Assembly (NCBI GenBank): GCA_023846275.1
Contig: CM043871.1
Coordinates: 29,666,569 to 29,730,568, forward strand
From: Vanilla planifolia
Taxonomy: Eukaryota > Streptophyta > Magnoliopsida > Asparagales > Orchidaceae
Direction of reading: 5' to 3'
Length of the DNA stretch: 64,000 nucleotides
The notes under the pieces were generated by a model. The model was not told the origin of the DNA and made no database searches. It saw only the letters and a program-made list of their open reading frames with translations. A program made the position numbers and the translations under genes. Shown piece by piece: positions 47,125 through 60,249 of this stretch (within the stretch, counting starts at the first letter, position 1; every line of letters begins with the position of its first letter).

Positions 47125-50100
47125 TAGTAGTAGTTAGATATGTATAAGTACTACATCATATTGATTTGTTCTTATCATGTTATTGTAAGCATTGTCATAT
47201 GCATGATATACCTAATGTATCACCAAGCTTTGCTTTGTGTGCTTATAATGACTATATAGTATAATATGAAATAAAGTATCATATATGTGCAATTATTTTC
47301 ATAGATCAACTATTCTAAATGACTTAGGATATTTCTTAAGAAACCTTTAATAATTTTCTTATAACAAGATTGAAAACCAAACTTACATCCAAATTTATAA
47401 GAAGATAAAATAATATAATCCATAAATGAGAAATATAATTACAAGTTTTTTTTATTATTATGAGTAAAATGAAATACCATATAATTATGACATTACTAAT
47501 GATATGAAAATTTTAGATATAAAATACATTGATCATCATACTTCTAAAATGGTAGATTATTATAAGATAATAATAAGATAATCACTAATTTATCAATCTA
47601 AATGTAAAATTAAAAAGAAAAGTTTAAGCTTCTAAATATATATCTCGGTCAACAAATTTTCATTTAATTTTTTCAATTTTCTATTTTTTTTGAAATTTTC
47701 ATTTTTTTTACAAATTAAAGTTAAAATTGTTGTGCAACATGTTTTGATTATGGCTAAAACATTCTTCATGTAATTTGTTGGGTTACCTTAATCTTATTAG
47801 AGGTGATAGTGGCTTTTTTGGATGCTAAATTAGCAATGATCAGGCTTTATTTGAGAGAGAAACAATGTAGATGGTCAAAGTTCATCAAGATGGTCAATAG
47901 AGAGACATGTTGTCATATAATAGAAAAAGTGAGAGGAAGGCATTGAGCAAAAAGGAACTAATGTAGATGGAATATAATAATAAGAGGTTTTTTTATTAGA
48001 AAAAAGCTTAGATACTAAAATTGATAGTGAATATATTTGACTTTGATACAAAACATGATGAAAAAACTTTGATACCAAATTGATAGTAATGAACAAAACT
48101 CCAAGAGGATAGAAAGAGAAAGGCATCTATTCCCTTTTAGAGAGAGAAATTGGTTGGGTACCTATCCCTTCAATGCATGTATGCATTCAATGAAGAAATT
48201 AAATTTCTCAAAAGAAACTTCTTTATATTTATTTTATAAAGGTTTTCAATAATTTTTATAATTTCAAATCTATCTTAATAAAATATAGAGATAAAAATAT
48301 AAAATAAAAGAGAAACATAATTAATTTAAGACTAATCTAAATCTTAATAAACTTTCTTTAAATTTAAATGTAAAAATAAAGATAACAAATTGATTATATC
48401 TATATATACATAAATTTTAGAAATCTTAAAATCTTGAATTTAAATTCTTTATTTCTTGAATTTAAAATCTTATATTCTTGAATTTAAATATTTGATTTAT
48501 CAATTTTAAAATTCTTCTTTCATGAATTTAGATTGTTCTCATCATTAAATCTTAGTTTCTTGAATTTGAAAGTCATGGATTATCTCATAAGAGATGATGA
48601 TAGAGATAATCTTATATTGCTAATGTGATATCTAAAATTTGTAAAATGTCTCATTATTAACTCATTAAGGTAGTAATCTTTATATTGCAATCATCTTTAA
48701 GATGAAACTTATTTTCTATTAGAGATAGTGAGATAGATCTTGAGGTAGTTGATCGATCATGGCCATTCCTCCTCTTTGCCATTATGTTTCATTTTTCAAT
48801 TAGACATATTTAACTTCTAAGATATTACCATGGGAAAAGATGGAGTAATAAGCTCCAATAGTTATTTAAAATATTGGTAAGAATACCTTGTAAGTTTGAA
48901 AATTGGTTTTAGTCCTACAATTATTGTAATTAATCAATTAGTTCATGACAGCCTAAAAATGATCACGTACATATACAAGAAGCATGTTACTCTTGATTAA
49001 TTTTGCTCATATGTTCCCAATAGGATAGCTTCGTATCATCATCATCAAATTATGTTATGTGACTTAGAAAATATTTCCACACTAGTTTCCAAAACGTATC
49101 ACAAAATAACTGAGTTATTTTAAGAACATAGAAGGGATTATGCATGTGGGAAAGAAGGATTTGGAATCATGATGTGGGGAGCAATTTTTTGCATATTTGT
49201 TTTCTTTATTTTCATGTTTTTATCAACTTGTTTTAGATTTTTTTTGCAAAAATTTTTCTGTATTTGAGATCTTGCTCACCTTTTTTTCAATGCACTTTTT
49301 TATTTACTTTTTTTCTTGTTATACTCTTTTTCTTTTTACTCATTATTTTTTTAAGAATTTTGAAATATTATTTTGAAAAAAATTGATATGAATAGGAACA
49401 CACTAATGGAGTGTCCCAATTAGAAAAGAGATGAAACCAATAGTAGTTGTGATTTTAATGGGCAAAAGGATGACATAGAATACAAAAATATGAAAATAAC
49501 ATAATATAATTTTTTTTGCAGGTTAACAATAATTTGAAATATTCAACTACAAAAATGAGAAGAGAATTCCATGAAAAGATGGCATAAAATCGTAGATTAC
49601 TAAGTTCTCTAAATAGTCTTTTCATCTAAAGAGATTTTGTGGGGTTAAGAGAACAAAGTCTTGGACTAAAAGAAATTTAAACTCTCCTAATTGATCTTAA
49701 TGGAGCAATCATTTGAAAATCTTAGAGGAAAAATCCAAAAAAGTAATCAGCTTGAAAGTTTTCATAATAACCTAAGTTAAACATCCTAAGAATTCATTGA
49801 GATTAAAAGGCCTTTTATTAGGTAAAATATAATAAAAACTATATATTGGTGAAAATAATAGATTTTGTACACATGATAAGTGAGATGAAAAGTATGCACA
49901 TTAAAGGAGGAAAGTGGATTGAACTTTTTGAGAAAATTGAAAGAACTAAGAAGGAAGAAAGATTTAGTAAAAATAAACATCCCATACATTTTTTTATAAA
50001 TTTTATAAAAACGCTTTGTTGTCTAAAGAGGGCATATTTCTTTCAAGCTAACAAAGACCTTCAAGATGCTATCATATGTGTTTGCAAGTGAAAGGATGTA

Positions 50101-50373
50101 AAAAACATGTTGATTTTATTACATTTACCACCAAGTTAGCATCGCACCATAGTAATGACAATGGGCTAAGAGGACTTCAAGCCACTCTCGAAACCACTAT
50201 ACAAAACATATACTAACTGCACTAAAGTGGAAGAGCTCATTTCCTTAATTGGAACACTCTTAAAACATTCTCATAACTTATGACCAAAATCTTCTTTATT
50301 AACAACCCTTTAAGGAGTTAAATGCGTGGGATAATATTGTGGAGTCTCTTATGAATTATACCATGTGATGTGG
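45276..50373. other. AT-rich intergenic, no gene recognised
   Basis: A (TA)14 microsatellite is at 47093-47121, and a short repeat array at 48425-48575 is listed separately. Open frames such as 45504-45722 (+) and 47875-48126 (-) have no recognised domain. Confidence 0.45.
48425..48575. repeat. Degenerate short repeat around TCTTGAATTTAAA
   Basis: The word TCTTGAATTTAAA or a close variant recurs at about 48432, 48455, 48477, 48522 and 48559, separated by AT-rich spacers of about 10-30 bases. Confidence 0.6.
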
Positions 50374-51090
50374 GCTACCCTTATCCATTTAGGTAGCTAA
50401 ATTAGTCAATTGTAACATCAAAATAATTAATTTTTTTCATAAAAGTGATCCAAGGTTCACACATGAAAAATCTAATTCATCCATTGCTTCCCTTAGGAAA
50501 GCCTTAAATAACTCTAATTTTATTTAAAAATTAGGACATGCTTGAAATATCCAATTAGACACAAAAAAAAACACAATAATCATTTAAATCCCAGACAATG
50601 TAATACACCACGACGTATATATCATGATAAATTTTATCTATCAATATATCATCTTAGACTCATACACATACAAAATAAAAAACACATAAAATATAAGTAT
50701 AAAAATATGATATCCCCTAGATAGTCAAACGCCACCCTTATGCATTTAGGTAGCTAAATTAGTTAATAATCATGTTAAAATAATTCATTTTTTCATAAAA
50801 GGTAATCTAAAGTTTACACAAAAATTTAAGTCATTCCTTTACTCCCTTAGGAAAGCCTCAGGTAACTCTAATTTTATCCAAAAACTAAGAAATGTTTAAA
50901 ATATCTAAAAAGATACAAAAAATGCAATACTCTTTTAAATCTCAAAATATATAATACACTTCATCTTATATATCATAATAAATTTCATCCATCAATATAT
51001 CATTTTGCACTCATACACATATACACAATAAAAAACGCAAGATATAAGTACAAAAATATGATAGCCTGATGGTCAAATGCTACCTATGAT
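50374..51090. repeat. Tandem repeat of ~355 bp, two full copies and the start of a third
   Basis: Copy 1 is 50374-50730 and copy 2 is 50731-51078; a third start GCTACC is at 51079. Matching blocks include CATTTAGGTAGCTAAATTAGT, CCCTTAGGAAAGCCT, AACTCTAATTTTAT, TCAATATATCAT, CTCATACACATA and AAAAATATGATA. Divergence is moderate. Monomer length is within the range of plant satellite or satellite-dimer units, but only two copies are here. Confidence 0.85.
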
Positions 51091-53800
51091 ATCTATAATA
51101 ATCTAGAATGATCTAGATACATTATGTTAAAATTTAAGAAAATAAAATTTATGATAAAAAACACATGAAGTGAATCTATAATAAGTGCTGAAAGATTAAA
51201 ATAAAGTATGACAAATAAAAATAGAGAAATTAATACTATGATAATTTAACACAATTGAATGATCATATAATTGGAGATCAAAATATAGTTCTCCAAACAA
51301 TACATATAAAATTTAATATAAAAAACACACAATATAAAAGTGAAATAAAAATTCTCTAAAAATTACTTCATAACAAAAATAAATGAAAAAAATGTATAAT
51401 ATAATGGATAAAAAAAAATAAAAACAAAGAGAATCTAATCATGCTCAAAATCTTGTAATAAGCATCGAAACCATTCCAAACATCATATAATAAATAACCT
51501 ACTGATTTTTCTGTGTCACATAAAAGTTTAGATTTGTATAAATTTAAGAGTGTAACTCATATGATTAATATAACAAGTAATAAGCTATGATCACATAAAC
51601 AATCATTTTTTTAATACAATTAAATAAAGTAAAATTTTAAAATCAGTACATAACTCAAACAAAATAAATAAATAAATTAATATTTTATCCTTATCTATAT
51701 TTGAAACGTCTACTTTGTAGTAAAAAAAAAAGAAAAGATATGTTCTACATCATGTCAAAATGCTAAATCTTTTGCAAACGGATGTTATGCATAGCTAACA
51801 TTAGCTTTTAATGGCAATATTAAAAGATATATTTATCTCATACGAAAGATAAAATAAATTTACCACATATAAACAAAAAAAAAATACTATTGAAAAATAA
51901 GTTATAAAATCATCTTGTTGCTAAATTAAGGTGTAGATTCACGAATTGGGGGCAAAAAGAAAGTAATAACATAATAAAGGTGGTGTATGATTTATAAAAT
52001 CAATGAAAAATGATAAAAAAAAAAGTTTTTTCTTTTATAAATGGTCATATTTTTTTTAAAAAAATAATGTGAACAATATCCTTAGCATTATTTAGGATGT
52101 CGATGGAAAATAAATCTAACATATTAATATGGATCAATTTCGAGTTGTTTTAGGCAAGAGTTTTTTAAAAAAAACATTTTGAAAAAATATTGTGAGATCT
52201 AAAGAAAAAATGCTTAATACTTTTTTATTTTTCCAAGTTTGAAAAAAACAGAAAAATATGTTTGATACAATTATTATCAAATATTAAATTGATTAATAAA
52301 AAATAGTTCTTAAAAATATTATTATTTAATGTTATTTAAAAAATGGTTATTTTAAAGTATTTCTTTTTAAATTGTGAAAATTACCTTGTGATTTTTTAAT
52401 TAAAAATAATATAAAAGTAATCATTATATATTATGAAAATAATACATATGATATCGTTAAAGTATTCTACTTATTGTTTAAAAAAAATCTAAATTTTGTT
52501 AAATTGTTTGACATAATCTAAAATAAATATTTTAAAGAAAAAAATACTTGTGAAATGTTTACAAATCATGTTTCAAGATAGTTTTTAAAATTATTTTATC
52601 TACAAATCTAACAAATAATTCATATTAAAATTTTATTCATAATATTTTAGAATTTATTTTCTACAACTAATTCTCTAAACATCTTCTTTAAACCTACAAA
52701 CTATTCGTCAATAAAGCTTTATTTTGTGGGTTGTTTTTTTGCCTTGACTCTCTCTCTCGAGTATTGACTTTCAAAATAAGTATTATTTAGATTGATGATT
52801 TTATCTTATTTTATTTATACTTATTAATCAAGTAATTTTTTTATTTTTTTTCATTAGTGGGAATCATATGACAATAATGATGGCATTGGTCGACAATTGT
52901 GAGGAATCTTTAACAATGACAACAAATGATAAGAATCAACAATAATGAGCTTATTAGTGGGGATCAATGATGATTGATAATGATGATGAACTGGTGAATA
53001 AAAAGCGATTGATAGCAATGGTGTTTGACATTGATTAATGATAACAACAATCGACAATATTTGATATAGTGTTCTTTGGAGGTAGTTGATGATATCGTGG
53101 GTGATGATGGTAGTGAATGGTGTTCAACAACAAAGGTCTATGACCATGGTGATAGGTAATGATGTTAAGTATTAGCTTTAAAAAAGAGAAACCATCATGA
53201 TAATGTTAATAATTGAGATAATGAATAATGATTTTGGTAGTTAACTACAATTAATAAGAATGGAGTCAACATAGATAACTGAAGACGATTGTGAGTTACA
53301 TTGGTAGACAAAGATAACAAATGAAGATATGAATAGAGACAATGGTTTATTGGGTATAGTTGATATCAATGATTAAGTACAAAAAGAAGTTTGTTATTCT
53401 CATCGACGTGAGTGATATTTAAGGTGGTTGATTGATGAAAAGTGAAAGGTTTTATCTAATTATTAGTTAATAAGGTATTGATATTGACATGAGCAAAGTA
53501 TCATATTTTTAATAATCATAGATTGGTATCAAAATAGTCAAAATTTAAGTATTTTTAAGAGTTTTCTAAAACAAATTTATTATTTGTAATTAAATTAATC
53601 CATACAATATTTTTGACTTATGTTTAAAAGGTCATTTTTATCTTTTATAAAAAAAATAAAAACAATTTCATTCACTTTAAAAATATTAAAAATTATTTAC
53701 AAGTCAAACTAAGAGTTTTTTATAAAAAAGTTGATTTTTTTCCTTTAATTATCAATCAATATTATAAAATAATAAAAATCAACAAATTAAATGAACGACT
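51091..53800. other. AT-rich and cryptically simple intergenic sequence
   Basis: 51091-52850 is extremely A/T-rich with many poly(A)/poly(T) runs. From 52860 to 53400 the + strand is dominated by irregular GAT, AAT, GTG and ACA triplets without a fixed period. This produces the artificial open frame 52854-53057 (-). No gene seen. Confidence 0.5.
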
Positions 53801-54109
53801 TTCATATTAGACGCGACATGTCTACCAACCATCAACAAAAATCCAATCGTCCCGAAGTTTGTAGGAGCCATTTGCGCAGTATTATGGTCAGCATAACCTC
53901 GGTGCCCACCTGTCGGTGAGCGTATCTTCATGCCATTAATTAACCTTTGATTAATTGATAAATTGTCATCAAAGGAAAAATTAGATTAACTTCCTGATTT
54001 AGACGAGGGAAGAGCTAAAATTAGAAGGTCAGAAACGTCCGCTGTTCGCTGTATGGAGTCTTCAACCCCACTTTCGCCTTCCTCACGTTGATAATGTTAA
54101 GAAAGTGAG

Positions 54110-54254
54110 AAATTGGAGGGAGATAAGTTAAAGTAAGACTTCGACGAGAAATTATTCGATAGAACAAGCAATTTTAGAGTTCAGTTCAAGGTCGATCCGT
54201 TCGTTTCCACGTTCCCTTATTTTCTGGTTCCTCCTGTCCTTTTGTCTTGCAGAG
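54110..54254 (+). other. Probable 5' untranslated leader exon of the LSD1-type zinc-finger gene
   Basis: The surroundings change here from AT-rich to balanced, with CpG words. A good donor (CAGAG followed by GTAATC) ends the exon at 54254. The intron 54255-54930 ends at TGCTATACAG just before the ATG exon. The start of the exon is a guess, as no convincing TATA was found. Confidence 0.45.
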
Positions 54255-54933
54255 GTAATCGAATCGAAACTTTGAGCTCCGCCTTTCTTGCGGATTTGTT
54301 ATCGATCATGATTGGGACATTAGTCGGGACTGAAGTATTAGGATTTTCTTTTTACTATTTCGTCAAGTTCAATGTTTTCTGATAGATAATCGGAAGCTAT
54401 TTGCAGATTCGCATCTTTACTACGCAAAAGGGGAGATATATTAGATAGTTTTGGTTTTTTGTTGTCTAGTTTACTAGGTATAAAAAGGACTTACGTTTTC
54501 TTTGTTTTGATAATCACATGGTGAAATCGGACTAAACAAACAGTTCTCCTTGTTGGTAGCTAGCGGATATCTTATACAGTTCATTTTGTATGCTGTTGTA
54601 TACATTTGCCCTTTTCCTTAGCTTGCTAGGTTGTCCCGTCATTATTCTAGGATAAAACAATATTTATTAATGTTTACTTGTGGTGAAGTTAGGTCAAATT
54701 GGTTGTCTTTTTGATCGTGCAAGCTTATTGTAGTGTGGGCTGTTATTTTGGGAAGTAATAATGTGGTGTCATGAAAGCACTTGGGCAAGGAAATGTTTCG
54801 GCAAAATTAATATATTCCAAATGTAATTGGTCTGAATGAAAATTCACTTGCTTGTGATGATTTTGTTTTGACTATCCGTGATGTTGTTGGTTCTTAGCTG
54901 CTGCTCACTTCCTGTTGACGTGCTATACAGGCA

Positions 54934-55045
54934 ATGCAGAACCAACTTGTATGCAGTGGCTGTAGGACCATCCTTCTTTATCCTAGAGGTGCCACCAGCG
55001 TTTGTTGTGCAATATGCAATATTGTTACTGCAGTGCCATCACCAG
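54934..55045 (+). CDS. LSD1-type zinc-finger protein, first coding exon only
   Basis: LSD1-like (LOL) proteins carry one to three copies of a plant zinc finger and regulate programmed cell death and stress responses. The exon starts four bases after an acceptor (GCAATG). It encodes [20 protein letters not shown], then [17 protein letters not shown], and ends in phase 1 at a CCAG/GTTTGC donor. The CxxCRT-LLYPRGA-x4-C-xxC layout is the complete LSD1 finger. The start is supported by the family's typical M-x-x-Q-x-V-C beginning. Exons for further fingers were not found in the 9 kb downstream, which turns into retrotransposon sequence. The gene may have a very long intron or be cut off. An open frame runs into the intron to 55128 but is not LSD1-like. 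Confidence 0.85.
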
Positions 55046-58000
55046 GTTTGCCTCTTTGTACTGTATTCTATGCTCAGATATCTACTGATAGAACAATCTT
55101 TGATTTTATATTGCACAAATCTATATAATCCAGAAGTGCAAATATTCTAGCAAGTCTTCAACTACTATTAGCTTTTTGCTTTGTATCATAAGGTTGAGCA
55201 CATGCCTATTTTAATGGATTTAACTAGTGATGTGGTATATGTAGCAGATAAAGCACTATATTCTTGGCTTCCTCTTCTAAGAATGTTGATCAAAATTCAT
55301 TTGGTTATAGTTGACATGGGATCTTTCATCCTCAAACTCTTGATCAAAGTTCTTGTTTGGTTCCCGTTGCAACGTTCTATGCTAAATGGAACCTTATTGA
55401 CCAACGTAAAAGATACCTTTTATTGACGGAGATGTATTAAATTGGGTCCAAAAACTTCATTGCAAACCCCCAAGAACTTAAATGTTTAAGTTACACGTAG
55501 AGACCACATTGATTGTATATTAAGATTTAACACTATGATCACTTTTAATGTATTTGACTTCTACTAAGCAATTACCTTATAGTAAAATCTTTGTTTACCT
55601 TGTTCATTACTCTCTCTTTTCCCATACAAATCTTCAAATGTCATGTTATCTTTTGCTTTGTGTAATGCAAGTTAAAGATGCACCTTTATGCACAGGAGTA
55701 ATGATAAAATGTTGAGAGCATCTCTAGTACTTGATGTTTATATTCCATTTTTTACTAAGAAGTAAGGTATCAGCTGATCAAAATTCCTCAAGTTAAATAT
55801 CATGTGGAATTTAAGTTGTGGAATTTTTCGTCTTCATACACTCAGTTATTGAAAGATTAGCATGCTTAGTCTTCTTGTAAGAAGGTGGCCCCAATATCTA
55901 GTCCAATATCTTGTATTTTGCTTGAAATGTTTTAGTTTTTTATCTTTTAATGGCTTTATGTAGTTAATTGTAAGGCGCTTCTAAGAAGTTGCTAAAAAGC
56001 CATGCTTGTTACTAAGAAAGAAACTTTTCCCCTGCAACGGTCTTTGAAAAGTGGCACAATATTTGTGAAACAAAGGGCTTCTTTAATTGTTGTGATAACT
56101 TTTCAGATGCTGTTAAACATTATCAAATAATTTATTTTAAACATTTATCCATAACGAAACTAGGCTGCCTTGAAATAAATAGACTAGATAATGATGAAAG
56201 CCAATTCACTAATGATGGGGCATTAGTGCCATAGCTTTTACAAGTATGATGGCCACTGATACACCATTGTTTTTATTATCTTTCAACTTCCTTTCTTTCC
56301 CTTTGTTAATTGCATGATTTTAAGTTATAAATGAAAATTGTGTACTTTTCAAGGTTTATCCTTTACTATATCTTATATAGTTTCTTTACCATTCTTATCA
56401 TTCACTTATACCGTGTTAACCTTCTGTATCTTTTTTTTTTCAAGCAACTTCATTGGAATGCTTGGAAACAAAATTTTTTATTTTTAACTTCGTTTACTGA
56501 TTGTTGGCCTGAAACATCATGTGTATTTGATGCACTAAAAAATTTATTCCTTTTGTTTCTTTGAGGTAACTTAAATTTATTCTTTGCTATGCAAAATAAT
56601 TGGACCACCAATTTCATTGTCATCATTCTTTGTATTATCATGTTGAGTTATTGCCATAATGTTTGGAGCTGTGCTATTGGTAATAACTCCTTTTGTCCTA
56701 AAGTTTTAGCTTCTATATATGCATTGCTCATGTAGTTAATTGTGGAGTTTTTATTAATGTTTTATCTTATGAGATGTTTGGCTTTTGGAGGAACTAAGTG
56801 TATTGTCATAATTGAAAGATGTTTTCTATTTTGTAGCTTATGTGACAAAATGTATGATTTCTGCAAGTTTGAGCTATGTTTTCTCCTTTATGAAGTGAAT
56901 AGGAAAACTAGTTGAGGCTTTATTTTAGAGATGCCTTGTTTGTGGTTCTTGTATGTAATTTCATCTTCTTGTTGAAAAATTCAAATTCTATTTGATGCTT
57001 TTATCTTATTTGTTTGTATGGCATTTGTATGAGCATGACATTGGAATATTGATATGGTATGATGTGGATTTGGTAATGTTGCAAATATGAAGGAAAGAAA
57101 AAGTATATATACATTAGGATACATCAATTAAATATATTAAGCATAATTGAAAATAAAATTAAGTAATAGTAAACCAAAGAAATAGCTCATTTAATACAAT
57201 GCTTTCTATTTTTATAAGCAAAAGACATAAGTTTTGAATTCTCATGCCTAGTTAATGTAGTATTATGATGAAATGTGCTACTTCTAAATTGAGATTGAAT
57301 AAAACTTTCATAAACGACATTGAAGAAAGTTTACTTATTTCTTTCTCTTTTTTTTTTTGCATATAAATGATTGCATTTATTTTTAAATTATGCTACATTG
57401 CATATTATATATGAAAGTGTAGTTTAATAGTATCAGGTAGATATCAACTAGTATCATCTTATTCGAATTTTTTGTGAACCAACATACTACATGGTGTACT
57501 ATTTAAGTATCGCTATCAGATGCATCCGATTTGGATATGTAAGTTTTAGAGAAATATTTGTTTGTAATAAATATCATATCTCTTTGAGCGGCTATTGATT
57601 AGAGAGATTTGAGTTTCTTTGTATGATTATATTTTGATGAAATTGGGATTTATGGAACATTTTTTTATCTCGTTATATTCTACATTAACTCTGGTGGCTT
57701 CTTGATATTAAATTCATTCTCAGCTAAACCACTCATGTCCTAAAGTTTTTTTTCTTATTTTTCTACTTAATCTCATTTAGCATTCTTATTGAATCTGATC
57801 CTTGGATTCTTCCACAAATTAGCTCCTCAATTTAATAGATTGTATGAATATTTCGTAATTATGCATTTGACAATAATGATAAATTATAGAAATTTTTGAA
57901 AATTTCAGGCTAATGTATCTTTGGCCTCTCTTTTCTTTGTGTACATTTCAAATTAATAATTTTTGTTGCCTTATTAATGTATCTTTGTTATCAAACTTTT

Positions 58001-58399
58001 TTAGCATCGAACTCTTTTTTCATAATTGTTCTCTCAAAGAACTCAATAACATCATGATGTACTATACGTTTTAACTAAAATGACTAGTTTTGTAAATTGT
58101 TTCTCTATTGGTCTGTAGGATAAATTTAATACTATATAATATTCTTATGAAATGATATTTTGGGAATACTATATAATATTCTTTGTGTTACTAGTTAACT
58201 CTATGTTTTGATTTAAAAAATTGTATTCTTCAATAACCCTTCTTTTGTTATATTAGAGCTACGACAATTGAATGAATATTGGTTCAAAATTCATTATTTA
58301 TGTGGATTATTATAATTTATATATCAATTCAAGACTCTTAACATGAATTATTTGATTAGAATTTAGTATTGGAAGTTGAAGATGCAAAACGTTTTAGGT
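55046..58399 (+). other. Presumed intron or 3' flank of the LSD1-type gene
   Basis: AT-rich sequence that remains T-rich on the + strand, as plant introns are. No further LSD1-type finger (CGGCRT-L-Y-RGA) was found in any + strand frame I read. Open frames at 55181-55426 and 56331-56564 have no recognised domain. Confidence 0.4.
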
Positions 58400-59277
58400 T
58401 AATCTTGGTTGTAGATTTCAAAGTCCACCTCAACATGGACTGCATGCGTCCCTTGAGCTCTAGTAGTCCTTGATGCATCAAGAGGTGACACGTGATTTTC
58501 AAGTACATTCAGGCATTAAGGCTTTAGCGAACAGCACAATGGTCTCAAGCAATAAACAATATTGAGCCATCAAGCATTGATATGTAATTGTTGAGCACAT
58601 TCTTATCTACAAGGCAATGAAAGCCATCTTGAGAACACAAATTCATCTTGAGGTTACTCTAGTTGATAAATTCTCTTGAGAAAGTTTGCTAATCCAATCG
58701 TTGCATCAATTATTTTATTGTATGACAGCATCCACTTAATATGATTTACAGTAGTATTGTAATGTGCAATTTGCTTACCCTTGGAACCATGATGTCCTAC
58801 AATAATAATACAATGGTAGATTTTTCCATTCATAGGATTATGATAGCCTATTGATGGGTACTCACATTAAATGTAGACTTTGTAGTCCTTCTACCCCATA
58901 TCAGCTTATAAAAAGGACTTAGGTTAGCATACAAGCGGTTGCTATTTTTTTTGGCAGCACAATGCTCAAAGGGCTTCATATTCAAGCCTTAGCAATTTCT
59001 TTGTTTTGTTGAAGAGCATTTTCAACAACTAACTCTCCTTATTCTTTAGATCATCTTTTCTTTGACTAGTGTACTCCTTTTTTCTTTCGTTTTCTCTTTG
59101 TAAAACTCTAATGCTTTCTCTTCAAAAGGGAAGAGAACCCTTCATGTTATTTCTTCAACTAAAGGAAGAATCTCCTAACTTAAGTCACAAACATTCATAC
59201 TGCATAACTTGATTAAGATTATTTTCTTGTGTAAGGTCTCTAAACATATTCCCTCAAAATCGATTCCCACATAAACA
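58400..59277 (+). repeat. Probable 5' LTR of a Gypsy (Tat-like) element
   Basis: A CTTATAAAAAGGAC promoter-like box is near 58908, followed by a pyrimidine-rich U5-like stretch and a CA end at about 59277. The next 25 bases carry the decayed primer-binding-region motif. The left edge is not fixed. TCAAG/CTTGAG words recur as in the LTR at 7285-8005, without clear alignability. Confidence 0.45.
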
Positions 59278-59283
59278 TTTTTT

Positions 59284-59302
59284 TAGCTCCATATGTAGGA
59301 AG
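59284..59302 (+). other. Decayed primer-binding region of a Gypsy element
   Basis: TAGCTCCATATGTAGGAAG matches the post-LTR signature of plant Tat-like Gypsy elements, usually written TGGCGCCGTCTGTGGGAAG, at 14 of 19 positions. All differences are G-to-A or C-to-T, as expected from cytosine deamination. Confidence 0.6.
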
Positions 59303-59964
59303 AAGCAATCAAATTAAATATGGGAACTTGGTTGCATTTGTTTGAGGCATCTACCTCCCACAACTCTATAGTTCTTGGAGAATAAGCAAATGAGAGAGCC
59401 GTGAGAATGGTTTGAAAGATTTCTAGAATCCATTATCTTGTGCCTCCTCAACTCCATTCTTTCATCTACTCTTATAATAAATGGACATTGTCAAAATCAT
59501 AATTACACTCTTTTAGATAATAGTAGACAAACTCAAATCTAACTTGAACCTTTACTTAAAACTCTTTTATGATACTTTGATGGAATCTTAATAACACATT
59601 ATAACTCTTAGGTTTGTATCTTTTGTTGCTACTTTGCCATCTTTCTTAACTATGGGTTGATCTCTAGCCTCTATTCATACAGTTAGGTAATTGTTAACCC
59701 CAACCTTCTACTCAGCTAAACCACATGCGTTTTAACTAATGATCCTCGCAATTCCACCTTAACAACCAACTATTATATCTCCACTTATCTACAATTATTC
59801 CTTTTTTGGACCCATCTTATGGCTTTGATTTCTTCTGATTTGTTATTGCTCCTTGTTTGGTAAAGGGATGTATTAGAGGACCCTTACCCAAGATACTAAC
59901 CCTCTTCTTATTTTCCTGTTGATGAGGAGCTTGTTTCCTATTAGTCCATGGGCATTTCGCTTCT

Positions 59965-60234
59965 TCAGTCTCTTAAAACATCATCAATTTTAGAGGATAT
60001 TCTTGTTGCTTTATTGCTTCCGAAGTATTTCGGGTTCCCCCACTTTTGTATTGTAGGGATTCCAACCCACATGCATTTTTTTGGGAGTTCAAGTTGACTA
60101 TTTTGCTTAAATTTTTCTCGGATTTTGTCAATTACAAGATATTCTTTGGCTTTTTGAAATGCACCATCGTTGTTAGTTTGAAGAGTAGTTGAGGAGGCCT
60201 TACTCTTAACGTTTGTTTGTTGTTCCAAGACCAA
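59965..60234 (-). pseudogene. Possible LINE ORF1 (gag-like) fragment
   Basis: The 89-residue open segment contains QLELPKKCMWVGIPTIQKWG and NPKYFGSNKATRISS. This resembles the LPLKCW...IGNPL-D--TA-R-S block found before the zinc knuckle in plant LINE ORF1. No zinc knuckle follows clearly. It is a weak call, and it would be a separate insertion because it lies on the opposite strand inside the Gypsy interior. Confidence 0.3.
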
Positions 60235-60249
60235 GAAGCAAGCTTAGGA

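Noticed and set aside
55046-55128. Read-through of the LSD1 exon to a stop at 55128
   Set aside because: The added residues are unlike LSD1 proteins and a good donor sits at 55046, so intron sequence is more likely.
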